Shown: positions 7,754-16,003 of the stretch, piece by piece | Layout: each line of letters opens with the position of its first letter | How positions within the stretch are numbered: position 1 is the first letter of the stretch | Origin: Leptothrix cholodnii SP-6 | Lineage (GTDB): Bacteria; Pseudomonadota; Gammaproteobacteria; Burkholderiales; Burkholderiaceae_C | Direction: 5' to 3' | DNA length: 64,000 nt | Assembly: GCF_000019785.1 (NCBI RefSeq) | Contig: NC_010524.1 | Coordinates: 3,522,001-3,586,000, forward strand | The notes under the pieces: generated by a model | Told to the model about the DNA's origin: nothing | The model's database searches: none | The model's input: the letters and a program-made list of their open reading frames with translations, nothing else | Translations under genes and position numbers: made by a program

Positions 7754-9355
7754 ATGAACAAGACAGACTTCGACGCCGTCATCATCGGCAGCGGTTTCGG
7801 GGGTGCGGTCAGCGCCTGCCGCCTGGCGCAGGCCGGCCAGAAGGTGCTGGTGCTCGAACGCGGCCGGCGCTGGACACCCGCCAACTTCCCGCGCGAACCC
7901 GGCGACCGCTGGCTCTGGAACCAGGAGCACCCCGAGCTGCTCAACGGCTGGGCCGACCTGCGCACCTTCTCCGACATGTGGGTCGCTGCGGGCGCCGGGG
8001 TCGGCGGCGGCTCGCTGATCTACGCCAGCGTGTCGGTCGAGGCCAAGCCGCAGGTGTTCGAGCAGGGCTGGCCCAGCGGCCTGCGCTACCCCGCGCTCAA
8101 GCCGTATTACGACCGCGTGGCCAAGATGCTCGACATCCAGGAGCTGCCCGACAACCAGCTCAACCCGCGCTACCACCTGATGAAGGAAGCCGCCGAGGCC
8201 TGCGGCTGGGGCGATCGTTTCCACAAGGTGCCGGTGGCGGTGAAGTTCGACCCGCGCTACGACGCCAGCCTGCCCGACGCGCGCGACGACCGCCATGCGC
8301 AGTGGGCCATCAACCCGCAGGGCCGCCGCCAGGGCACCTGCGTGCACTGCGGCAACTGCGACATCGGCTGCCAGGTGCAGGCCAAGAACACGCTCGACCT
8401 CAACTACCTGGCCGAGGCCGAGAACCACGGCGCCGAGATCCGCCCGCTGCACCTGGTGATGGGCATCGAGGCGCTCGACGGCGCCGACGGCCAGCAGGGC
8501 TGGCGCGTCAGGTTCGACCAGATCGACGACCACCAGCGCACGCCCGGCAGCGTGACGGCCAAGCGCGTGATCCTGGCGGCCGGCTCGATCGGCAGCACCG
8601 AGCTGCTGCTGCGCTGCCGCGACCAGCACAAGACGCTGCCCAAGCTGTCGCAGCGGCTCGGCAAGGGCTGGGCCTTCAACGGCGACTTCGTCACGCCCAC
8701 CTTCTACAAGGGCCGCAAGGTCTCGCCCAGCCACGGCCCGACCATCAGCTCGGCGATCGACCTGCTCGACGGCAAGGTCGACGGCGCACCGCTGTTCATC
8801 GAGGACGGCGGCGTGCCGAACCTGGCCGGCCAGTTCATCCGCCAGCGCATCCGGAACCCCGGCTGGGGCAAGCTGCGCGGGCTCTGGAAGGCGCTCGGCA
8901 AGGTCAGCGATGCCGACGATCCGCTCGATTGCATGATGCCGTGGTTCGGCCAGGCGATCGATGCCGCCGACGGCGAGCTCTACCTCGGCCGGCTCTGGTA
9001 CGCGCCCTGGAAGAAGGTGCTGAAGATGAACTGGCAGTACCAGCGCTCCGAGGCGGTGGTCGACGCGATGGTCAAGGTGCACAAGCAGCTCTCGGCCGCG
9101 ACCGGCGGCAGCGCCTTCATCCCGCCCACCTGGACGGTGCTGCACAACCTCATCACGCCGCACCCGCTGGGCGGCTGCAACATGGCCGACCGCGCCGAGC
9201 AGGGTGTCGTCGACGGCCACGGCCAGGTGTTCGGCTACCAGGGGCTGTACGTGATGGACGGCGCCACCATCCCGCGTGCGATCGGGCTCAACCCCTCGCG
9301 CACCATCGCCGCTCTGGCCGAGCGCAACGTCGAGCGCATGCTGGCCCAGGCCTGA
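7754..9355 (+). CDS. GMC-family FAD-dependent oxidoreductase (cholesterol-oxidase-like)
   Basis: 533 aa. The N-terminal Rossmann motif GSGFGG (12-17) with a downstream LVLERG segment binds FAD. The C-terminal GMC signature includes HPLGGC (from H470) and GLNPSRTIAALAERN (N513), a spacing consistent with the His/Asn catalytic pair. Four cysteines in CVHCGNCDIGC (C196, C199, C202, C206) form a tight cluster, typical as I recall of the long cholesterol-oxidase-like subgroup, and possibly metal- or disulfide-binding. Enzymes of this type oxidise alcohols, including sterols, with O2 or another acceptor. No Tat or Sec signal is visible, so it is probably cytosolic. It lies 30 nt after the phosphoesterase and 3 nt before the CHAT gene. 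Substrate unknown. Confidence 0.85.
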   Translation: MNKTDFDAVIIGSGFGGAVSACRLAQAGQKVLVLERGRRWTPANFPREPGDRWLWNQEHPELLNGWADLRTFSDMWVAAGAGVGGGSLIYASVSVEAKPQVFEQGWPSGLRYPALKPYYDRVAKMLDIQELPDNQLNPRYHLMKEAAEACGWGDRFHKVPVAVKFDPRYDASLPDARDDRHAQWAINPQGRRQGTCVHCGNCDIGCQVQAKNTLDLNYLAEAENHGAEIRPLHLVMGIEALDGADGQQGWRVRFDQIDDHQRTPGSVTAKRVILAAGSIGSTELLLRCRDQHKTLPKLSQRLGKGWAFNGDFVTPTFYKGRKVSPSHGPTISSAIDLLDGKVDGAPLFIEDGGVPNLAGQFIRQRIRNPGWGKLRGLWKALGKVSDADDPLDCMMPWFGQAIDAADGELYLGRLWYAPWKKVLKMNWQYQRSEAVVDAMVKVHKQLSAATGGSAFIPPTWTVLHNLITPHPLGGCNMADRAEQGVVDGHGQVFGYQGLYVMDGATIPRAIGLNPSRTIAALAERNVERMLAQA

Positions 9356-9358
9356 GCG

Positions 9359-12160
9359 ATGCTCGCGCTCGCGGTCGTCAACAGCAACCTGCGCTTCGTC
9401 GGCGGGCCGCTGCTGCTGGGCCACTACCTGGGCGGGCGGCTGACCGGCACCGAGCGCGCGATGGACCGCCTGATCGGCGGCACCATGGCGCAGAGCCTGG
9501 CCAGCGGCCATTACCCGCACGCAGCGGGCATGGTCGACGTGTTCGTCAACACCCGCGTGCAGGCGGGCCAGCGCTGGCTGCAGCCGCGTCCGGCGGCGGT
9601 GATCGTCGTGGGTCTGGGCGCCGAGGGCGAACTGCGGGCCGGCGACCTGAGCGAATCGGTCAGCCAGGGTGTGCTGGCCTACGCCAAGCGCCTGCATGAA
9701 ACGCGGCACGCAACCGGGCCCACGAGCGGTCAGCCGCCGGCTCCCTTCAGCCTGTCGAGCACCGCGATCGGCAGCGGCGGCAGCGGCATCCAGGTCGGCA
9801 CCGCGGTGCAGGCGATCGCGCGCGGCGTCGATGCCGCCAACCGCAAGCTCGCCGCCAGCGGCTGGCCGCAGGTCGACGAGCTGCGGCTGGTCGAGCTCTA
9901 CCTCGACCGCGCCACCGAGGCACATCACGCGCTGCGTGCGCTGGCGGTGTCGCGGCCCGATCGTTACGCGGTCGAGCCCGCCGTGCGGCCGGGCGAAGGC
10001 GCGCACCGGCGCCCGCCCGACACCGGCTACCGCGGCACCGGCTACGACTTCATCAGCGCCGTGCAGCGGCTCGACGAGCACGGCCAGGCGCTGATCGAAT
10101 ACACCCTCGACACCCCGCGCGCGCGCAGCGAGGTGCGCGCGCAGAGCACCCAGGCCGCGCTGGTCGACGAGCTGGTGCGCCAGGGCGCCGACGCCGCCAG
10201 CGCCGACCTGCAGCTGCGCCACACGCTGTTCGACCTGCTGGTGCCGGTCGAGCTGGAGCCGTTTCTCAACAGCTCGAACGAGCTGCTGCTGCACCTCAAC
10301 GGCGACAGCGCGCGCATCCCGTGGGAGCTGCTCGACGCCAGCCCGGTCGCGGCACCCGACGTGAACGCTGAGGCCGACGCCGCACGCCCGAGCGCCGTGC
10401 CGCCGTGGGCGATCCGCTGCAAGCTGCTGCGCAAGCTGCGCCTCGAGCGCTTCCGCAGCCGCCCGGTCGACGCCCAGGACGACGACCTGACGCTGGTGAT
10501 CGGCGCGCCGGCCTGCGACCCGGATCTCTACCCGGCGCTGCCCGGCGCGGAGGCCGAGGCCGAGGCGGTGGCGGCGGTCTTCGGCGCCGAGCCGCTGATC
10601 GGCAGCCCCGCCACCCAGCTGATCAACGTCCTGCACCAGCGGCCGTGGCGCATCGTGCACATCGCCGGCCACGGCGAGATCCGCGCCGACGGCAGCAGCG
10701 GCGTGGTGCTGTCCAACGGCGCCCGCCTCGGCGCCAGCGAGATCGCCGCGCTGCGCGTGGTGCCCGAGCTGGTGTTCGTCAACTGCTGCCACCTCGGCCG
10801 GCTCGACGGCGCGGCGGCCGACGCCGGCCGGCGCATCGGCGTGCACGGCAGCGCGCCGGCGCAATACGCCGCCACCGTGGCACAGGCGCTGATCGCGATC
10901 GGCGTGCGCTGCGTGGTGGCGGCCGGCTGGGCGGTCGAAGACGGTGCCGCCAACACCTTCGCCAGCGTGTTCTACGCCCGCCTGCGCGCCGGCGACCGCT
11001 TCATCGATGCCGTGGCGCTGGCGCGCGAACAGGCCTGGCGCCTGCAGCCCGAGGGCAACACCTGGGCCGCCTACCAGTGTTACGGCGAGCCCGACTGGCG
11101 CTACGCCGCCGAGCCGGCCGGCGGCACCGAGCCGATCGTGCCGACGCTGGTGAGCGCGCCGGCGCTGTGCCTGTGGCTCGAATCGGCCGCGATCGAGGCC
11201 CGCCTGATCGAAGCCGGCAGCGCCGGCCAGGCCTGGCGCGAACGCCAGCTCGGCCTGCTGCGCGAGACCGAAACCGCCTACCGCCCGATCTGGGGCAGCC
11301 AGGGCGCCGTGGCCGAGTGCTTCGGCCTGGCCTATGCCGAGCTGGGCGACATCGCCAGCGCCATCGCCTGGTACCGGCGCGCCACCGAGGCCGAGGACGG
11401 CAGCGCCAGCCTGCGCGCGATCGAACGCTGGGCCCATCTGCGGGTGCGCCAGGCCGAGTCGATGGCCGATGTGACGCAGGCCCGCGTGCAGCTGCTGTCG
11501 GCGATCCGGACGATCGAGCGGCTCTGCCAGGCCGGCGAGCCGGCCGACGGTGCTGCAGCGGCAGGCAAAACCGACGAGGGCGACGAGGGCGACGCCCCGA
11601 CCGCCGCCACCGTCGAGCGCCTGAGCCTGCTCGGCTCGGCGTTCAAGCGCCTGACGCTGCTTGAAGAACGCGCCGGCCAGGGCGCCGCCGCGTTGGCCGC
11701 GCTGCAACGCTGCGTCGGCCACTACCGCCAGGCCGAACGGCGTGCCTGGACGCTGTTCTCGGCCGGCCTGGCGGGCACGCCGTACTTCCCGGCGATCAAC
11801 GCGCTCGCCGCCGGCCTGCGGCTGGCGATCGTCAGCGGTGCGCCGGCCACGCTGGACGAGGCCGCGCTCAGCCGGCTCGACGCCGCGCTGGCGGCGCAGG
11901 CCGACAGCGGCGAAGACCTGCACAGCCTGCTCGCGCCGATCGAGTTCGAGCTACTCAAGGCGGTGGCAGCCGGCGAGCTGGCCCGGCGCCAGGCCGGCCT
12001 GCAGGCCGCGCTGCTGGCCCTGCTCGAACGGGCGCCGACCCACCGCGCCTGGGGTTCGGTGCGGTTCCAGCTGCACTTCCTGCTGGCACCGCTGGCCGCG
12101 CAAGGCAAGGGCGCCGAAGCCGACGCCGCACGCGCGCTGCTCGACGCGCTGGCGGCCTGA
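9359..12160 (+). CDS. CHAT-domain (caspase-like) protein with N-terminal macro-like and C-terminal helical repeat regions
   Basis: 933 aa. The central part has the CHAT signature: HIAGHGEI (H434/H438) followed by ELVFVNCCHLG, giving a predicted catalytic His438 and Cys476 or Cys477. The N-terminal ~200 residues (VVGLGAEGELRAGDLSESVSQGVLAYAKR) resemble the macro-like fold seen in leucyl-aminopeptidase N-termini. The C-terminal ~300 residues are helical, TPR-like (LAYAELGDIASAIAWYRRATEAEDG). CHAT proteases are effectors or processing enzymes in bacterial immunity, for example the caspase-like protease of type III-E CRISPR and gasdermin-activating proteases. As last gene of the cluster, 3 nt after the GMC gene, it is a candidate effector. 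Substrate unknown; no gasdermin gene is visible. Confidence 0.8.
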   Translation: MLALAVVNSNLRFVGGPLLLGHYLGGRLTGTERAMDRLIGGTMAQSLASGHYPHAAGMVDVFVNTRVQAGQRWLQPRPAAVIVVGLGAEGELRAGDLSESVSQGVLAYAKRLHETRHATGPTSGQPPAPFSLSSTAIGSGGSGIQVGTAVQAIARGVDAANRKLAASGWPQVDELRLVELYLDRATEAHHALRALAVSRPDRYAVEPAVRPGEGAHRRPPDTGYRGTGYDFISAVQRLDEHGQALIEYTLDTPRARSEVRAQSTQAALVDELVRQGADAASADLQLRHTLFDLLVPVELEPFLNSSNELLLHLNGDSARIPWELLDASPVAAPDVNAEADAARPSAVPPWAIRCKLLRKLRLERFRSRPVDAQDDDLTLVIGAPACDPDLYPALPGAEAEAEAVAAVFGAEPLIGSPATQLINVLHQRPWRIVHIAGHGEIRADGSSGVVLSNGARLGASEIAALRVVPELVFVNCCHLGRLDGAAADAGRRIGVHGSAPAQYAATVAQALIAIGVRCVVAAGWAVEDGAANTFASVFYARLRAGDRFIDAVALAREQAWRLQPEGNTWAAYQCYGEPDWRYAAEPAGGTEPIVPTLVSAPALCLWLESAAIEARLIEAGSAGQAWRERQLGLLRETETAYRPIWGSQGAVAECFGLAYAELGDIASAIAWYRRATEAEDGSASLRAIERWAHLRVRQAESMADVTQARVQLLSAIRTIERLCQAGEPADGAAAAGKTDEGDEGDAPTAATVERLSLLGSAFKRLTLLEERAGQGAAALAALQRCVGHYRQAERRAWTLFSAGLAGTPYFPAINALAAGLRLAIVSGAPATLDEAALSRLDAALAAQADSGEDLHSLLAPIEFELLKAVAAGELARRQAGLQAALLALLERAPTHRAWGSVRFQLHFLLAPLAAQGKGAEADAARALLDALAA

Positions 12161-12224
12161 TCGCGACGGCGACGACCGCCGAGACCGCGACCGAGACCTT
12201 GATCCGGCCGCGCCGCCCGGCCGC

Positions 12225-13031
12225 TCAGCGCCCGCCGGTCACATCCAGCACCGCACCGGTCGTGTACGAGGCCGCCGGCGACAGCAGCCAGACCACCGCC
12301 TGGGCCACCTCGTCGGCCGCGCCGGGGCGCTGCATCGGGATCTGCGGCGCGAGCTGCCAGGCGCGCTCGGGCTGGCCGCCGCTGGCGTGGATCTCGGTGT
12401 CGATCACGCCCGGGCGCACCGCGTTGACGCGCACGCCTTCGGTCGCCACCTCGCGCGCCAGGCCGAGCGTGAAGGTGTCGATCGCGCCCTTGGTGGCGGC
12501 GTAGTCGACGTACTGGCCGGGCGCGCCGAGCCGCCCCGCCACCGACGACAGGTTGACGATCGCCCCGCCCGTGCCGCCGTGGCGCGTGCTCATGCGTCGC
12601 ACCGCCTCGCGGGCGCAGTACAGGCTGCCGAGCAGGTTGACCGCCACCATGCGGCGCAGGCGCTCGCCGCTCATCTCGTCGAGCCGCTGGGCACGGTCGA
12701 CCACGCCGGCGTTGTTGGCCAGGCCGCGCAGCACCAGCGCATTGCGGGCGCACAGCGTGTCGACCTGGCTGAACAGCCGCCCGACCGCCGCCTCGTCGGC
12801 CACGTCGGCCTGCAGCGCCCAGGCCATCACGCCCAGCGCGTGCAGCTCGGCGACGACCGCCTCGGCGGCAGCCGCGTCGCTGGCGTAGCCGAGCACGACG
12901 TGCCAGCCCGCCTGCGCCGCCAGCCGCGCCGTGGCCGCACCGATGCCACGGCTGCCGCCGGTGATCAGCAGCAGCGAGCCGGCGGCCGCCAGGTGGGTGG
13001 GCGTGGATGCGGGATGGAGGGTGGCGGGCAT
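12225..13031 (-). CDS. SDR-family NAD(P)-dependent oxidoreductase
   Basis: 268 aa from the ATG with an AGGA Shine-Dalgarno sequence about 6 nt upstream; the longer frame lacks such support. The cofactor motif TGGSRGIG, the NNAG motif, the catalytic Ser in NLSSVAG and YAATK supply the classical SDR Tyr/Lys pair. The ending GAVLDVTGGR is typical of FabG-like and glucose-dehydrogenase-like SDRs. Reaction: reversible oxidation of an alcohol or ketone with NAD(P); substrate not deducible. It is convergent with the CHAT gene and divergent from the dehalogenase-like gene at 13193. Confidence 0.85.
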   Translation of the reverse strand: MPATLHPASTPTHLAAAGSLLLITGGSRGIGAATARLAAQAGWHVVLGYASDAAAAEAVVAELHALGVMAWALQADVADEAAVGRLFSQVDTLCARNALVLRGLANNAGVVDRAQRLDEMSGERLRRMVAVNLLGSLYCAREAVRRMSTRHGGTGGAIVNLSSVAGRLGAPGQYVDYAATKGAIDTFTLGLAREVATEGVRVNAVRPGVIDTEIHASGGQPERAWQLAPQIPMQRPGAADEVAQAVVWLLSPAASYTTGAVLDVTGGR

Positions 13032-13192
13032 GGGAGATCCTGGAAAAAGAAAACGCGGATGGGCGCGCAGCTTAAGGCAGCGCCCACCAGGCCGGAACGA
13101 CGCCGCCGAAGCTGAATTTTCCGGCCCGCGCGGGCGTTGCCGCGCCGCGGCGTTATCGTCAAAGCCTGGATTGAAAAATCGGAGGTGAACAG

Positions 13193-14122
13193 ATGTCCGG
13201 CCTGCATACCGCCTGGTTCGAAGGCTTCTCACCCCAGCAGCATGCAGTCAACGGCGTGCAGCTGTTTGCCCGGGTCGGCGGACGCCCGGCCCACGACAGC
13301 AGCGCGCCGCCCCTGCTGCTGCTGCACGGTTTTCCGCAAACGCATGCGATGTGGCACCGGGTCGCGCAGCAGCTGGCGCCGCACTTCCGCCTGGTGCTGC
13401 CCGATCTGCGCGGCTACGGCGACTCCGACAAGCCACCCGGCGACACCGACCACGGCAACTACAGCAAGCGTGCGATGGCCGCCGACCTGGTGCAGCTCAT
13501 GAAGCAGCTCGGCCACCGGCGTTTCCTGGTCTGCGGCCATGACCGCGGCGCACGCGTGGCGCACCGCATGGCGCTCGACTTCCCGGAGTGCGTCGACCGC
13601 CTGTGCCTGATCGACATCGTGCCCACGCTGACGATGTACGAGCGCACCGACATGGCCTTTGCCACCGCCTACTACCACTGGTTCCACCTGATCCAGCCGG
13701 CGCCGCTGCCCGAACGCATGATCGGCGGCAACGCCCGCTACTACCTGCACGCCAAGCTCGGCGGCTGGGGCACCGACGGGCTCGATCACGTCGAGCCGCC
13801 GGCGCTGCTCGACTACGAACGCTGCTTCTGCACCGCCCAGGGCATCCACGCTGCGTGTGAGGATTACCGCGCCAGCGCCAGCATCGACTTGCAGCATGAT
13901 CGGCAGTCGCACCAGGCCGGTCACAAGGTCGCTTGCCCGGTCCATGTGCTGTGGGGCGAGCGGGGCGTGATCCACCGCCTGTTCGATCCGCTGGCCGACT
14001 GGGGCGCGGTCTGCGAAGGCCCGGTCACCGGCGAATCGCTGCCAGCCGGCCACTTCATCCCCGAAGAGCTTCCCGAAGCCACGGCTCTGGCGCTGCGCCG
14101 GTTCCTGTCGGCCGAGTGCTAG
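13193..14122 (+). CDS. Haloacetate/fluoroacetate dehalogenase-type alpha/beta hydrolase
   Basis: 309 aa; a strong GGAGGTGA Shine-Dalgarno sits 5 nt before the ATG. The nucleophile elbow is GHDRGAR, placing Asp117 as nucleophile with Arg118 and Arg121 to bind the carboxylate. The acid Asp141 (LIDIVPT), the halide-pocket pair His162-Trp163 (YYHWF), Tyr225 (CEDYRA) and a late His in GHFIPEE all match, with a constant offset of about seven residues, the key positions of characterised fluoroacetate dehalogenases. Such enzymes hydrolyse haloacetates to glycolate in the cytosol. Epoxide hydrolases are the main alternative but usually use two Tyr residues. The assignment is better supported than for a generic hydrolase, but substrate is still inferred. 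Confidence 0.75.
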   Translation: MSGLHTAWFEGFSPQQHAVNGVQLFARVGGRPAHDSSAPPLLLLHGFPQTHAMWHRVAQQLAPHFRLVLPDLRGYGDSDKPPGDTDHGNYSKRAMAADLVQLMKQLGHRRFLVCGHDRGARVAHRMALDFPECVDRLCLIDIVPTLTMYERTDMAFATAYYHWFHLIQPAPLPERMIGGNARYYLHAKLGGWGTDGLDHVEPPALLDYERCFCTAQGIHAACEDYRASASIDLQHDRQSHQAGHKVACPVHVLWGERGVIHRLFDPLADWGAVCEGPVTGESLPAGHFIPEELPEATALALRRFLSAEC

Positions 14123-14170
14123 CATTTTGACTGGCTCCGATCTGCGCGGGCTCGCACCCGGTTTGCCGCC

Positions 14171-15973
14171 ATGAAAACCTTGCGCATCGTGATTCTCGAA
14201 GAGGACACCGACACCCCGGCGGCCTTGCGTGCCGGCGGTCATGGCAGCCTCGACCTGCGCTCGCTCGAGGGCCTGAGCGGCACCGACGTGGCCTCGCTGC
14301 TGCGCGAGCGCTCGATGCCGGCACCCTTCGTCGACACCAGCACCGACAGCCTGGGCGGCGCGCACAGCGGCTTGGGCGCGTCGTCCGACTTCGAACACGA
14401 ATTGCGCTCGGCGCTGCAGTCGCAGGCCGGCCCCACCATGACGCTGCTGCTGGGCAGCAGCGAGTCCGGCCCCGACAGCGCACCGCGTGGCAGCCACGCC
14501 GCCAGCCTGCCGTTCGAGCGCCTGAACGCCAGCCTGATGCGGGCGCTGCGGCGCCACGAACTCGAAGCCGCGCTGGTCGAGTCCGAGACCCGGCTGCGTC
14601 GCATCGGCCTGGCCGATCGCCTCACCGGCCTGCCCAGCCGCGAGCTGTTCCTCGACCGCCTCGAACAGGCCGCATCGGCGGTGATGCGCGGCGGTTATGC
14701 GTTCGCCACCCTGATGGTCGGCTTCGAGTGGCCCGCCAACCTGACCGACGGCCTGAGCACGAGCAGCGCCGACAGCCTGATCGAAACCCTGTCGCGGCGC
14801 CTGCAGCGCCTGGGCCGGCGCTCCGACAGCTACGCGCGCATCGGCGGCCACACCTTTGCCGCGCTGCTGCTGGGCAACAACAGCGTCGGCGGCTCGACCT
14901 CGATGGCGCACAAGATCGCCGAACAGCTGGCCCGGCCGCTGATGGTCGACGGCCGCTCGATGGATCCGATCGTCAGCGTCGGCGTGGCCCTGTGCCCGCA
15001 GCACGGCACGGACGCGCGCAGCGTGCTGCTGCACGCCCAGGCCGCGATGGAGCAGGCCCAGCACAGCCGCCATCCGGTCGCGGTCTACGACGCCCGCTAC
15101 CACCGCAGCAGCCACGCCGCGCTGCACCCCGACGCCGCCGCGATGCCGCCCGGCGACGAGGCCCTTGCACCGCTGCTGGCCGAGGCGCTCGAACGGCGCC
15201 AGTTCACGCTCGCCTTCCAGCCGGTGGTCGACCTCAAGGCCGGGCCCGACGGCAGCCTCGACTGGACGCTGCGCCGCCTCGAAGTCCTGGCGCGCTGGCA
15301 CAGCCCGGCGCACGGCCACATCGCGCCGGCGGTGTTCATCCCGGTGGCCGAACACCACGCGCTGATCGGCCAGCTCACCGACCAGCTGCTCGACCAGGCG
15401 CTGAGCGCCGCCACGCCGTGGCGCAGCCAGACGCTGGTGCCGGCGATCTCGCTCAACCTGTCGGCCCACCTGCTCGACGACCCGGACCTGCCCGACCGGG
15501 TGCAGTCGGCGCTGCAGGCCCACAAGTGGCCGGCCGGCGCCCTGATGCTCGAGGTCTCGGCGTCCGCGCTGGCCCAGCCCAGCCAGCAGGCGCACGACGT
15601 GCTCGCACGCCTGGGCCAGCTCGGCGTGCGGCTGGTGCTCGACGATTTCGGCAGCGGCCTGGGCGCCTACCTCGCGCTGGCCGAGCTGGGCTCGCTGGCC
15701 GAACTGAAGATCGACCTGCGCGCGCTGCGCCGCAACGCCGGCAGCGCGCGCAGCGACCGCGGCGCCGCGGTACTGCGATCGCTGATCACGCTGGCGCAGG
15801 GGCTGGGCGCCGAGGTCATCGCCAAGGGCGTCGAAGACGCCGGCACCGCCGCCTGGCTGCAGCAGCTGGGCTGCCACGCCGCGCAGGGCCACGCCTGGAG
15901 CCGGCCGCTGCCCGCCGAACAGGTGCGGGCCTGGTGCACGGCGCAGGCGGCGACGCGGCAGCTGCGACACTGA
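14171..15973 (+). CDS. Degenerate GGDEF-EAL protein
   Basis: 600 aa. About 140 N-terminal residues have no recognised domain. The GGDEF-like domain has lost the active motif (GGHTF at 225-229), so cyclase activity is not expected. The EAL-like domain has EVL at 371-373, keeps DDFGSG (491-496) and LKID, but the usual LTES glutamate motif reads EVSAS and the usual AEGVE reads AKGVE. That mix suggests a c-di-GMP receptor or an inactive/weak phosphodiesterase rather than a full enzyme. No membrane segments are seen, so it is likely cytosolic. The downstream gene begins 30 nt after the stop. Confidence 0.8.
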   Translation: MKTLRIVILEEDTDTPAALRAGGHGSLDLRSLEGLSGTDVASLLRERSMPAPFVDTSTDSLGGAHSGLGASSDFEHELRSALQSQAGPTMTLLLGSSESGPDSAPRGSHAASLPFERLNASLMRALRRHELEAALVESETRLRRIGLADRLTGLPSRELFLDRLEQAASAVMRGGYAFATLMVGFEWPANLTDGLSTSSADSLIETLSRRLQRLGRRSDSYARIGGHTFAALLLGNNSVGGSTSMAHKIAEQLARPLMVDGRSMDPIVSVGVALCPQHGTDARSVLLHAQAAMEQAQHSRHPVAVYDARYHRSSHAALHPDAAAMPPGDEALAPLLAEALERRQFTLAFQPVVDLKAGPDGSLDWTLRRLEVLARWHSPAHGHIAPAVFIPVAEHHALIGQLTDQLLDQALSAATPWRSQTLVPAISLNLSAHLLDDPDLPDRVQSALQAHKWPAGALMLEVSASALAQPSQQAHDVLARLGQLGVRLVLDDFGSGLGAYLALAELGSLAELKIDLRALRRNAGSARSDRGAAVLRSLITLAQGLGAEVIAKGVEDAGTAAWLQQLGCHAAQGHAWSRPLPAEQVRAWCTAQAATRQLRH

Positions 15974-16003
15974 GCGTCGCCCCGCCACTCCGTACTGCTG
16001 CCG

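Noticed and set aside
5705..11923. 2072-residue minus-strand open frame
   Set aside because: It lies antisense to four genes with clear family motifs; long antisense frames are expected at this GC content. Its composition (Arg/Ala/Gln-rich repeats) has no domain signature.
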